DNA from: Pelomonas sp937871895
Lineage (GTDB): Bacteria > Pseudomonadota > Gammaproteobacteria > Burkholderiales > Burkholderiaceae_C
DNA length: 64,000 nucleotides
Assembly: GCF_046348265.1 (NCBI RefSeq)
Contig: NZ_JAXMEO010000007.1
Strand: one strand, 5' to 3'
A program made the position numbers and the translations under genes. The stretch's first letter is position 1. Each line of letters opens with the position of its first letter. This document shows positions 36,459-45,914 of the stretch, piece by piece. Under the pieces are notes generated by a model, which did not search any database, was not told the origin of the DNA, and worked only from the letters and a program-made list of their open reading frames with translations.

Positions 36459-37381
36459 GGGGCCTCCGTGCGTTCGGCCACGCGCAGCACTGCCGAGCGC
36501 GAGCGCGGGTTGGCGGCAATCTCGGCCTCGCTCGGGAACACGCGGGCAACGCTCTTGAGCGGCATCGCCTTCTCGGGCGCAAAGGGCGCGCGGCGGTCAA
36601 ACACCTGCTTGCTGTGCGTGTTGATGAAGGTCTTGACGATGCGGTCTTCCAGCGAGTGGAAGCTGATCACCGCCAGGTGCCCGCCGGGCGCCAGCAGTTG
36701 CATGGCGGCCTTCAGCCCCTGCTGCAGCTCCTCAAGCTCGGCATTGACGTGAATCCGAAGTGCCTGAAACGTGCGCGTTGCAGGGTTCTGGCCCGCCTCG
36801 CGGGTTTTGACGGCGCCAGCCACGAGCTCGGAAAGCTCGGCAGTGCTGCTGACGGGAGCGCCGCTCTCGCGCCGAGCAACAAGCGCCTTTGCAATCTGTG
36901 CAGCAAACCGTTCTTCTCCATAGTCGCGAATGACCTCCGTGATTTCGCGCTCGCTCGCACGCGCCAAAAACTCCGCCGCGCTCTCGCCGCGCGTGGTGTC
37001 CATGCGCATGTCCAGCGGCCCCTCGAAACGGAACGAGAAGCCCCGCTCCGGGTTGTCGATCTGCGGGCTCGACACGCCCAGGTCCAACATCACGCCGTCC
37101 ACGGCCGGCACGCCGATAGCAGCTAGCTCGTCCGCCATGTCGGCAAAGGCGGCGTGGCGGATGGTGAAGCGCGGGTCATCAATGGCCTTTGCCGCCGCCA
37201 CGGCCTCTGGGTCGCGGTCGATGCTGATCAGGCGGCCCTGCGGCCCCAATTTCGACAGCAACAGCCGCGAGTGCCCGCCTCGGCCAAAGGTGCCATCCAC
37301 GTACACGCCATCCGGCCGCGTGAAGACACCTTCCACCGTCTCGTGCAGCAGCACGGTGGTGTGGACGAAGGGAGCAGTCAT
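36452..37381 (-). CDS. rsmH: 16S rRNA m4C1402 methyltransferase RsmH
   Basis: A 309-residue SAM-dependent methyltransferase (formerly MraW). HTTVLLHETVEGV begins the fold, the SAM loop is VDGTFGRGGHSRLLL, and DGVMLDLGVSSPQIDNPERGF and HFSLEDRIVK-like ISFHSLEDRIVKTF are family blocks. The ATG at 37381 (MTAPFVHTTV) is chosen over 25 further upstream codons of Arg/Ala-rich sequence that run into the palindromic spacer after mraZ. Confidence 0.97.
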   Translation of the reverse strand: MTAPFVHTTVLLHETVEGVFTRPDGVYVDGTFGRGGHSRLLLSKLGPQGRLISIDRDPEAVAAAKAIDDPRFTIRHAAFADMADELAAIGVPAVDGVMLDLGVSSPQIDNPERGFSFRFEGPLDMRMDTTRGESAAEFLARASEREITEVIRDYGEERFAAQIAKALVARRESGAPVSSTAELSELVAGAVKTREAGQNPATRTFQALRIHVNAELEELQQGLKAAMQLLAPGGHLAVISFHSLEDRIVKTFINTHSKQVFDRRAPFAPEKAMPLKSVARVFPSEAEIAANPRSRSAVLRVAERTEAPC

Positions 37382-37470
37382 CAACGCTTGATGGCGCGCA
37401 GCGCCAGCCCGTGCAGAGACGACCGGAGTTCCGGGCCGAGCGCCGGGCCGCCCCAAGCCGGCCCGCTTCG

Positions 37471-37519
37471 GCTTGCCTGCGGCTCAATGCCGCAGGCAAG
37501 CTGGTCCCCTTGGGGGACC
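37471..37519. repeat. Double palindrome between mraZ and rsmH
   Basis: GCTTGCCTGCGG (37471-37482) and CCGCAGGCAAGC (37490-37501) form a perfect 12-bp stem with a 7-base loop. Directly after it, GGTCCCC/GGGGACC (37503-37519) forms a 7-bp stem with loop TTG. They lie in a 192-base gap (37382-37573) inside an otherwise dense operon. No U-run follows, so I read it as an inserted extragenic palindromic element or an mRNA processing site rather than a terminator. Confidence 0.8.
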
Positions 37520-37573
37520 GGCCAGACTCGCCCGCGTTCAGCGCGGCGAGGTTGGGCGAGGGGCTGTTTCATT

Positions 37574-38002
37574 TCAGAAATTGAAGTCCTGAATGGCTTC
37601 GGGCCGCTCGGACTCCATCACCTTGGCCTCATGGGCGGCGTAGCGCTCGGCATCCCAGATCTCGAAGTGGCTGCCCATCCCGAGCAGCATCACCTTCTTG
37701 TCCAGGCCCACCGCCTCGCGCAGCTCGGGCGCAATCAGCACCCGCGAGGCCGAGTCGATCTCGATGTCCATCGCGTTGCCGAGGAAGACCCGCTTCCAGC
37801 CCGCTGCCGACAGCGGCAAAGCCGCCACCTTCTCGCGCACCGTGAGCCAGACGGGCCGGGGGAAGAGCACCAGGCAGCCGTCAGGGTGCTTGGTGACGGT
37901 CAGCTGCCCCTGGCACAGGGCGTCCAGCACCTCGCGGTGCCGAGCAGGCATGTTCAAGCGTCCCTTGGCATCCAAAGCCAGGGAGGACGGTCCTTGAAAC
38001 AT
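37574..38002 (-). CDS. mraZ: Transcriptional regulator MraZ
   Basis: A 142-residue AbrB-fold protein that represses its own dcw operon. The start MFQGPSSLALDAKGRLNMPARHRE is typical, and the second half repeats the fold (DIEIDSASRVLIAPELRE). The ATG at 38002 is immediately downstream of MraZ-type boxes. An upstream open extension of 14 codons covers the operator and promoter and is not coding. It is the first gene of the cluster. Confidence 0.97.
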   Translation of the reverse strand: MFQGPSSLALDAKGRLNMPARHREVLDALCQGQLTVTKHPDGCLVLFPRPVWLTVREKVAALPLSAAGWKRVFLGNAMDIEIDSASRVLIAPELREAVGLDKKVMLLGMGSHFEIWDAERYAAHEAKVMESERPEAIQDFNF

Positions 38003-38009
38003 GATTTCC

Positions 38010-38044
38010 GCCACAGTCACCCACAAAACGACACTTTCCGACAC
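38010..38044 (-). promoter_or_regulatory. MraZ operator, four boxes at 10-bp spacing
   Basis: Reading the minus strand toward mraZ: GTGTC-GGAAA-GTGTC-GTTTT-GTGGG-TGACT-GTGGC. These are four GTGNN boxes, each separated by 5 bases, in the pattern known for MraZ operators (GTGGG repeats with a 10-bp period). It begins at the -10 hexamer and ends 8 bases before the start codon, so bound MraZ would block initiation. Confidence 0.8.
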
Positions 38045-38072
38045 TGTAGTCGCTTGTCAGCAGCCGGGTCAA
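38043..38072 (-). promoter_or_regulatory. Sigma-70 promoter of the dcw cluster
   Basis: On the minus strand TTGACC (38072-38067), an 18-base spacer and TACAGT (38048-38043) form a good sigma-70 promoter. Transcription would start near 38036, inside the MraZ box array. No equally good promoter is visible elsewhere before ftsZ. Confidence 0.75.
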
Positions 38073-38269
38073 GCCGTTTTGTCGGATTTTTCTGAATGAA
38101 ATCAAGTACTTACAAGCGACTTTGAGGCCAAAAATTGAACACGAAAATCGTTTAGAAAGAAGGACTTGCGGAGGGTTGTGGAAGTGGCGGTTGAGGAGTT
38201 TGGGGCGGTGGCCTAGGGGGTAGTACCGGGGTGGGGCGCGGTCGCAGCTTGTGCGGCGTGTGGGTTGGC

Positions 38270-38491
38270 AAAGTCCCGCCCGGGCTGGCTGGGGCGCTCC
38301 AGTTGGGGCGGCCCTTCGGGCTCCCCTGTGGTGCTCGGTTTGCGGGGCGCGCGCCGAACTCCCTTCGCTTGTGCTCCGGTCAAACAGGCGGCGCGAAGTC
38401 AGTTGTCGAAGTTCGCTTCGCTCACGCCCCGCAAACCTCCGCTCCTCGGCGCCCCAAAAGTCCGCGCCCCAGCCAGCCCGGGCGGGCCTTT
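38270..38491. repeat. 222-bp imperfect inverted repeat, possible non-autonomous element
   Basis: The outer arms 38270-38297 and 38464-38491 are complementary at 27 of 28 positions (CCCGCCCGGGCTGGCTGGGG core). Inside, GGTTTGCGGGGCG (38337-38349) pairs with 38425-38437 perfectly, and the sequence between them is partly self-complementary. It lies in the 739-base stretch between the dcw promoter and the next gene (38045-38783), which holds no gene that I can support. No transposase is present. Confidence 0.75.
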
Positions 38492-38783
38492 GTGGCGACG
38501 GTGGACGGGTGCGATGGGTGTGGGGTTGGGCAGTTTTCACCGAGGCGGAACAGCGGGCCGGCTGGCATCATTTGCCTTGCGAACTCGTGCCGCGCCGGGA
38601 CGCAAAGCTTTTTACTGTGCGCCGATTTGTCGGATTGCTGGTAGGTCAAATATCGGCGGCCAGTCGAAATTCCCTTAGTTCATGCAGCCACTCTAGTCCG
38701 TATGTCGGCGCCACGTTGCGAGGTGTCTCCCGGTGTTATTAATACTGGCGCTGTTGCCCTAGAACAAGGTTGGCTCTCAAGTC

Positions 38784-39056
38784 ATGCACGACCGTCTATC
38801 TATTAATCAGGTCGCCTGTGCGGCAGGTTATGCGCTCATATTCCCAATAAGCAATCTTATGGGTGGCGAGTTCACGATGCTCGGCATCCTGCTCACGTTC
38901 CCCTTCTTAATCCTTGCTTGGCTCGGCGGCATGCTGACAGTTGCAGTTTCCGGAAGCGAGCAAGCCTACATTTGGGGAGCAAGCCTCTCGATCTTTCTGC
39001 AGGCTCTAGCCTTAACCTCGGTTATGAAGATCTATCGGGGGAAGGCGAAAGCGTGA
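38784..39056 (+). CDS. Hypothetical small membrane protein, lower-GC
   Basis: A 90-residue open frame with three hydrophobic segments: VACAAGYALIFPISNLMGG, FTMLGILLTFPFLILAWLGGML and AYIWGASLSIFLQALALTSVM. It ends with a basic tail. I do not recognise a family. Base composition and codon choice (TTA, ATA, AAT) differ from neighbouring genes, which suggests transfer. The ribosome site is weak. Its membrane-protein character argues that the frame is real, but this is not certain. Confidence 0.5.
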   Translation: MHDRLSINQVACAAGYALIFPISNLMGGEFTMLGILLTFPFLILAWLGGMLTVAVSGSEQAYIWGASLSIFLQALALTSVMKIYRGKAKA

Positions 39057-39168
39057 ATCCGGGTTCTCTACGCTCTCTCCGATGTGCACTTGGAATTCAT
39101 AAGGTCTTGGGTTGGGTCTCAAATATAAATATCCTGGGTGCCTGGCGGCAGAAACTATTCGGAATCCT

Positions 39169-39789
39169 ATGATAAATAACATATCCGACTACTTCTCCCA
39201 AGGCTGCGGCCGCTGCGATCGTTTCGGTACGCCAGATTGCGCCACACAACTCTGGGCGCCCGGTTTGGCCGCGCTGCGCCAAATCTGCCAATCCGCCGGC
39301 CTGGAAGAAACCGTCAAATGGGGCCACCCCTGCTATATGCATGCGGGCCGGAATATTGCGTTGATCGGCGCGCTGCGGGGGGATTTCAGGCTCGTTTTCA
39401 TGAATGCGGCCTTGATGAAGGACCCTGAGGGCGTGCTGGAGCGGCAGGGGCCCAATACCAAGCATGCGGATGCCATCCGGTTTACCGATGTGGCGCGGGT
39501 GGAGGCGTTGGCGCCGGTGATTCGGGGCTATCTGGCGGAGGCCAAGGGGTATGCCGAGGCGGGGATCAAGCCAGTGAAGGTGGCTACCGAACTCGAGTTG
39601 CCAGAGGAGCTGGCCGAGGCGCTGGAGGCGGACGTGGAGCTGGCGGAGGCCTTTCATGCGCTGACGCCGGGGCGGCAGCGCAGTTATGTGATCCACCTCA
39701 GTTCGGCCAAGAAGCCGGAGACGCGGGTGGCGCGCGTAGCGTCTTACCGCAGCGGCATCCTGGCGGGCAAGGGCGCGCAGGAGCGCTGA
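39169..39789 (+). CDS. YdeI/OmdA-family protein
   Basis: A 206-residue protein of the YdeI / OmpD-associated family. The N-terminal half has the DUF1801-like ETVKWGHPCYMHAGRNIALIG; the C-terminal half has LPEELAEALEADVELAEAFHALTPGRQRSYVIHL and SAKKPETRVARV, the YdeI signature. Members are linked to stress or bacteriocin resistance in some bacteria; the mechanism is not established. The ATG at 39169 (MINNISDYFSQG) is chosen; a TTG at 39112 is possible. The first codons share the lower GC of the upstream region. Confidence 0.82.
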   Translation: MINNISDYFSQGCGRCDRFGTPDCATQLWAPGLAALRQICQSAGLEETVKWGHPCYMHAGRNIALIGALRGDFRLVFMNAALMKDPEGVLERQGPNTKHADAIRFTDVARVEALAPVIRGYLAEAKGYAEAGIKPVKVATELELPEELAEALEADVELAEAFHALTPGRQRSYVIHLSSAKKPETRVARVASYRSGILAGKGAQER

Positions 39790-39802
39790 GCGGAGGCTTC
39801 GC

Positions 39803-41350
39803 TCAGCGCCGGGCGGCGGGTGATGCCGCCGGGGCAGCGCCCTCGGTCTTGTTGACGCTGCACATCACGGCCAGCTCGGGGCCGGCGGGCAGCACGTAGG
39901 CCATCTTCTCGACGGGTTGCTTGCTGATGGGGTGCAGGCTGCTGAACTCGACCCAGCCGCCGCCCATGCCGGCGGCGTGCCAGGTCTTGGCGTTGATCTC
40001 GTCGATGTTGGCGCCGGGCGCGGCGACGGCGGGCTTGTTGGCCTTGCCGGGGTCCATGCCGAAGGCGCGGAAGTGGTTGCTGCGGTCGAGCACGATGATG
40101 AAGAGGTCGCGGTCGATGAAGCCGCCCTGGCGGTCGTGAAAGCGCTGCACGGCGGCGGAAAGGCCGGCGCTGGCGATGAGCTGGACGGCTTGCTCGACGA
40201 GGGCGCGGGCTTCGTCGGCGCAGCCCTGGCGCAGCTTCATGGCGAGCACTTGGGTGGCCATGTCGCGCGCCTGGCGGCTGAGGGCGTCGGTGGAGGCCAC
40301 GGTGCCTTCCACCATCTGGCCGTTGAGCTGGGTGATGGTGTCGATGTCGCCAATCGCCTTGGCCATCTGGGCCAGGCCGTCGCCTTGCTCGGCGCAGGAG
40401 GTGGCAATGGCGCGCACGCCGCCGGAGACGTCGCGGATGCTTTGCACCGTGGTGCTGAGAGACGCATTGACGTCGGCGATGTGGCGCGCGCCGGTGGCGA
40501 CTTCAAGCGTGGACTGCTCGATCAGCTTGCGCACCTCGGCGGCGGCCTGGGCGCTGCGCTGGGCCAGGGTGCGGACCTCCGCCGCCACGACGGCAAAGCC
40601 GCGGCCGGACTCACCGGCCCGGGCGGCTTCGACGGCGGCGTTGAGCGCGAGGATGTTGGTCTGGAAGGCGATGCCGTCGATGGTCTCGACGATGCCGCGC
40701 ATCTGGCGCGAATGGGCCTCGATCCGCTGCATCACGGCCACCGCCTGGTGGGCCACGTCGGCGCCGCGCTCGGCGTCTTGCCGGGCTTCATCGGCACGCT
40801 GCTCCACGCCACGGGCATCGGCGGCATTGCGCTGGATGGCGGACACCAGCTCGTTCACGCTGGCTGAGGTTTGCTCGACGGCCGCAGCCTGCTGCTCGGT
40901 GCGGTCTGACAGCTCGCGCGAGGCGCCGGCCAGGCGGTCGCCGGCCATGGCCACCAGCTGCGCATTGCTGCGCACCGTGGACACGACCTGCGAATAGCCG
41001 CGCACCAGGCGCTCCAGGCCCCGGCCCAGCTCGGCGCTTTCGTCCTGGCCGCTGACCTGCACGGCGTGGCGCAGGTCGCCCGCTGAGGCGAGGTCGATGG
41101 TGGCTTGCAGCTCGGCGAGGGTGCTGCGCAGGGTGAGCAGCATGGCCGTGGCCAGATAGGCCGCCAGCGCGCCCGCAAGCGCACTGCCGAGCGTGAGCCA
41201 GGGCAGCGCGGCGCCCTCACTCGGGCGCGCAACCAGCAGCACTGCGGCCAGCAGCAGCAGGCCCGCCACGGCCGCGAACTTGGCCTCCAGGCCCAGCCGG
41301 GCCATCAGCCGGATGCCCGGGCCGCACAGTGTTGTCGCCATTGACTTCAT
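39803..41350 (-). CDS. Methyl-accepting chemotaxis protein with C-terminal Cache-like domain
   Basis: A 515-residue chemoreceptor. Two TMs (about residues 24-42 and 50-72) are separated by only about ten residues, so there is no periplasmic sensor. HAMP follows (LRSTLAELQATIDLASAGDL), then the kinase-control hairpin with the tip QTNILALNAAVEAARAGESGRGFAVVA. After the signalling domain comes an extra roughly 130-residue domain (FIDRDLFIIVLDRSNHFRAFG to KMAYVLPAGPELAVMCSVNK) that resembles a single Cache fold and would sense a ligand in the cytoplasm. GGAGGT precedes the ATG at 41350. No other che genes are in the window. Confidence 0.88.
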   Translation of the reverse strand: MKSMATTLCGPGIRLMARLGLEAKFAAVAGLLLLAAVLLVARPSEGAALPWLTLGSALAGALAAYLATAMLLTLRSTLAELQATIDLASAGDLRHAVQVSGQDESAELGRGLERLVRGYSQVVSTVRSNAQLVAMAGDRLAGASRELSDRTEQQAAAVEQTSASVNELVSAIQRNAADARGVEQRADEARQDAERGADVAHQAVAVMQRIEAHSRQMRGIVETIDGIAFQTNILALNAAVEAARAGESGRGFAVVAAEVRTLAQRSAQAAAEVRKLIEQSTLEVATGARHIADVNASLSTTVQSIRDVSGGVRAIATSCAEQGDGLAQMAKAIGDIDTITQLNGQMVEGTVASTDALSRQARDMATQVLAMKLRQGCADEARALVEQAVQLIASAGLSAAVQRFHDRQGGFIDRDLFIIVLDRSNHFRAFGMDPGKANKPAVAAPGANIDEINAKTWHAAGMGGGWVEFSSLHPISKQPVEKMAYVLPAGPELAVMCSVNKTEGAAPAASPAARR

Positions 41351-41671
41351 CTTGCTGACCTCCAGCCTTGCACGCTTGGATATCCCGGGGCGGGGCGCTC
41401 GCGCGGCCAGCCCGGCCCGTACTGCGAATCACGGCCTGCTCGTGGTGGCGCTTGCGGCGATCTACACCGGCCACCGGCGCGGCGAATATTAGCCATGCTA
41501 TGCATTGGCGCCGCCGTGCTGCGGCCACCTGGCGGGCCGCAGGTGCGACTGTTTTGGCGGGCGGGGCTGGTTTGGCAGCCGGCGGGGGAGCGGGTCGGTG
41601 GCTTGCAGGAAGCTGTCCACCAAATCAGCGCCCGGCGCGTTGCGGACAGACCTGCCCAAGGAGGTTCTTGC
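41351..41671. other. Divergent intergenic region, no gene seen
   Basis: About 320 bases separate the divergent chemoreceptor and exported-protein genes. It must hold both promoters. I see no clear hexamer pair, repeat or RNA. The only firm signal is AAGGAGG at 41658-41664, the ribosome site of the next gene. Confidence 0.5.
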
Positions 41672-42124
41672 ATGAAAGCTGTTGCCCGCGTCCTGATCGT
41701 CTCCAGCCTGGTGGCTGCCCATGGCCTGGCCAGTGCCGGCCCACACTACTACCAGCCGCCGCCGCCACCGCACCACCATCACCACCACCATCGTGGGCCG
41801 CATCTGGGCAAATGGGCCTTGGGTCTGGCCGTCGCGGTGCCGTTGATTGCCATCGCGAGCCACGCCAACCGGGCGCCCGAGCCGGTTTACGTCGCACCCC
41901 CGCCGCCGCCCGTGCCGGTGCCGGTGGTGCAGCCGGTGTATGCGCCAGCCCGCCCGGCGCCGGTGGTCTACCCGCGCAATGGCCAGTCCTATCAGCAGAT
42001 GGAATTTGACCAGCGCGAATGCAACGTCTGGGCCACCACCCAGCAGGCCGCGATGGCGGACGCCACGGTCTTTCAGAGGGCCGTTGAGGCCTGCATGGAC
42101 GGGCGCGGCTACACCTTGCGCTGA
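41672..42124 (+). CDS. Exported His/Pro-rich protein of unknown function
   Basis: A 150-residue protein with a signal peptide (MKAVARVLIVSSLVAAHGLASA). The mature N-terminus is YYQPPPPPHHHHHHHRG, with seven consecutive His, then a hydrophobic stretch (WALGLAVAVPLIAIASHA) and a Pro/Val-rich segment. A C-terminal domain has two Cys (FDQRECNVWATTQQAA, VEACMDGRGYTLR), which recalls the glycine-zipper or YMGG-like lipoprotein tails found in Burkholderiales. An ideal Shine-Dalgarno AAGGAGG lies 7 bases upstream. The His run could bind Ni, Co, Zn or Cu; this is a guess. I do not recognise a named family. Confidence 0.75.
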   Translation: MKAVARVLIVSSLVAAHGLASAGPHYYQPPPPPHHHHHHHRGPHLGKWALGLAVAVPLIAIASHANRAPEPVYVAPPPPPVPVPVVQPVYAPARPAPVVYPRNGQSYQQMEFDQRECNVWATTQQAAMADATVFQRAVEACMDGRGYTLR

Positions 42125-42148
42125 GGCGCCTTGCCCGCGCTCACCCTC

Positions 42149-43489
42149 TCAGGCCATGAAGCCGAGGTCCGCCGGGCTGAAGGATTTGAGGTTGGGGAAC
42201 ACGGTGCCCAGTTCAGCCTCGGGCACGCCAAACCATCTGGCCAAGGTGCCGCCAAACTGTTCCAGCGAGGTGCTGGGGATGAGGACGCCGCGGTCGCTGG
42301 CGTCGTCGGGCCCACTGAGGGCAGGGTAGGGGAAGCGGCCGTAGACATTGCCGCCGCGCACGGCGCCGCCGAGCACGAGCTGGTGGTTGCCCCAGCCGTG
42401 GTCACTGCCGCTACCGCTGGGCTGCAGCGTGCGGCCAAACTCGCTCTGGGTGAAGGCGGTGACCTGGTTGCTCACGCCCATCTCCAGCAGTGACGCGTAG
42501 AACGCGGCCAGGCCCTCGCCCAGTTGGCGCAGCAAGTCCCAGTGCTGCCAGGCTTGGCCGGAGTGGGTGTCAAAACCGCCGTGGACGCAGAAGAAGACCT
42601 GCCGGCCCATGCCGGTGGTGGCGCGCAGCTTGATGAGTTGAGCCACCTGTTGGAGTTGCTTGCCGAGGTCGGTGCCCGGGAAGGCGGTACTCAGCGTGGC
42701 AGAGCCGCCTGAGCGCAGCAGCTGGCTGAGGGTCTGGGCGTCCTGGCGCACGCGGTTGGCGGCCTGGATGAGGCTGACGCCCTGGTCCAGGGTCAACACC
42801 TCGGCCAGGCCTTTGGCGCGGGCCTGGGCGGCGCTGTCGGGCCAGACGTTCATGCCATTGGTCGAGAGGTCGAAGCCGGGGATCAGGCTGGCCGAGGCCA
42901 CCTTGGCGCCGGTGCAGAAGAGTGCGTTGCCGTGCGTGGAGATGGCGGCCGGGAAGCGCGAGCTGCCGTTGCGGGCCACCAGGGCGTCGGCCGTGCGCCC
43001 GGCCCATCCGGTGCCCCCGCTGCCGGTGGCATTGCCCGCCTGGGCCTGCAGGATCTGGTCGGAGTGGGAGTAGAGGTTGCTGGGCAGGCTGCCCGACCCG
43101 GCCAGCACCTGAGCGCGCGTGGTGGGGGCGGCCAGCGGCCCGACATTGGCCACCGCCGCCAGCTTGCCCTGACCCCAGAGCGGCGCAATCGCCGTGAGGC
43201 CGGAGTTGAGGCCATAGGGCACGCCGCCGGGTGTGGCGACGTTGAGCAACTGCGCCGTGCCATCGGGCAGGGCCAGGCCGCCCCGGATGCCGCGGTAAGC
43301 GGCGTAGGCCTTGGCTTCCATGGGCACGAGCATGTTGTGCCCGTCGTTGCCGCCGACGAGGAAGACGCAGACCAGGGCTTTGTAGTCGCCCGCCGTTTGG
43401 GCCTGGGCGCCAAAGCCGGCACTGCAGGTCAGGGCACTGGCGAGGCGGAGGAAGTCGCGGCGGTGATGGGTGGTGGTGCGGGGGTTCAT
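42149..43489 (-). CDS. DUF1501 protein, Tat-exported
   Basis: A 446-residue protein with a twin-arginine signal, HRRDFLRLASALTCSAGFGAQA. The DUF1501 fold follows (CVFLVGGNDGHNMLVPM near residue 37, FDTHSGQAWQHWDLL, TQSEFGRTLQPSGSGSDHGWGNH), which is related to the alkaline phosphatase/sulfatase superfamily; its conserved Asp/His residues are present. It lies 12 bases after a DUF1800 gene. The two families are nearly always adjacent and exported, and their joint function is unknown. Confidence 0.92.
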   Translation of the reverse strand: MNPRTTTHHRRDFLRLASALTCSAGFGAQAQTAGDYKALVCVFLVGGNDGHNMLVPMEAKAYAAYRGIRGGLALPDGTAQLLNVATPGGVPYGLNSGLTAIAPLWGQGKLAAVANVGPLAAPTTRAQVLAGSGSLPSNLYSHSDQILQAQAGNATGSGGTGWAGRTADALVARNGSSRFPAAISTHGNALFCTGAKVASASLIPGFDLSTNGMNVWPDSAAQARAKGLAEVLTLDQGVSLIQAANRVRQDAQTLSQLLRSGGSATLSTAFPGTDLGKQLQQVAQLIKLRATTGMGRQVFFCVHGGFDTHSGQAWQHWDLLRQLGEGLAAFYASLLEMGVSNQVTAFTQSEFGRTLQPSGSGSDHGWGNHQLVLGGAVRGGNVYGRFPYPALSGPDDASDRGVLIPSTSLEQFGGTLARWFGVPEAELGTVFPNLKSFSPADLGFMA

Positions 43490-43501
43490 CGTCTCGACCT
43501 C

Positions 43502-45703
<2,202 letters not shown>

Positions 45704-45914
45704 CTCAGGGCCTTTCGAAGCGCGAAGGCCCGCAGTACAGCAAACCCAAACGGCCGGCGTGTAACTCGGTGTACCCGACTTTCGTCGATTGGACAGCGCA
45801 ACCCAAGAAATCGGCGCTCACGTTCAGTCACATTCGCGCTGTGGACGAGGCCGCGCCACCGCGCGCGCCCCATGCGAGCCCCGGGCAGGTCCGAGGTGGC
45901 TATCCTGCCGGCCC

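Noticed and set aside
38231..38742. Overlapping 130-160-codon plus-strand frames upstream of the dcw promoter
   Set aside because: All three frames are open across a palindromic repeat; the products are Arg/Gly/Pro-rich and have no start signals.
38600..38780. A possible integron attC site near the lower-GC gene
   Set aside because: I looked for inverse and core sites (GTTRRRY with its partner) and found no matching pair.
45704..45914. A longer start for the ExeA-like ATPase at 45789
   Set aside because: The added 42 residues are Arg/Pro-rich and the family begins exactly at MYLPFFGLKQTPFS; the ATG at 45915 is preferred.
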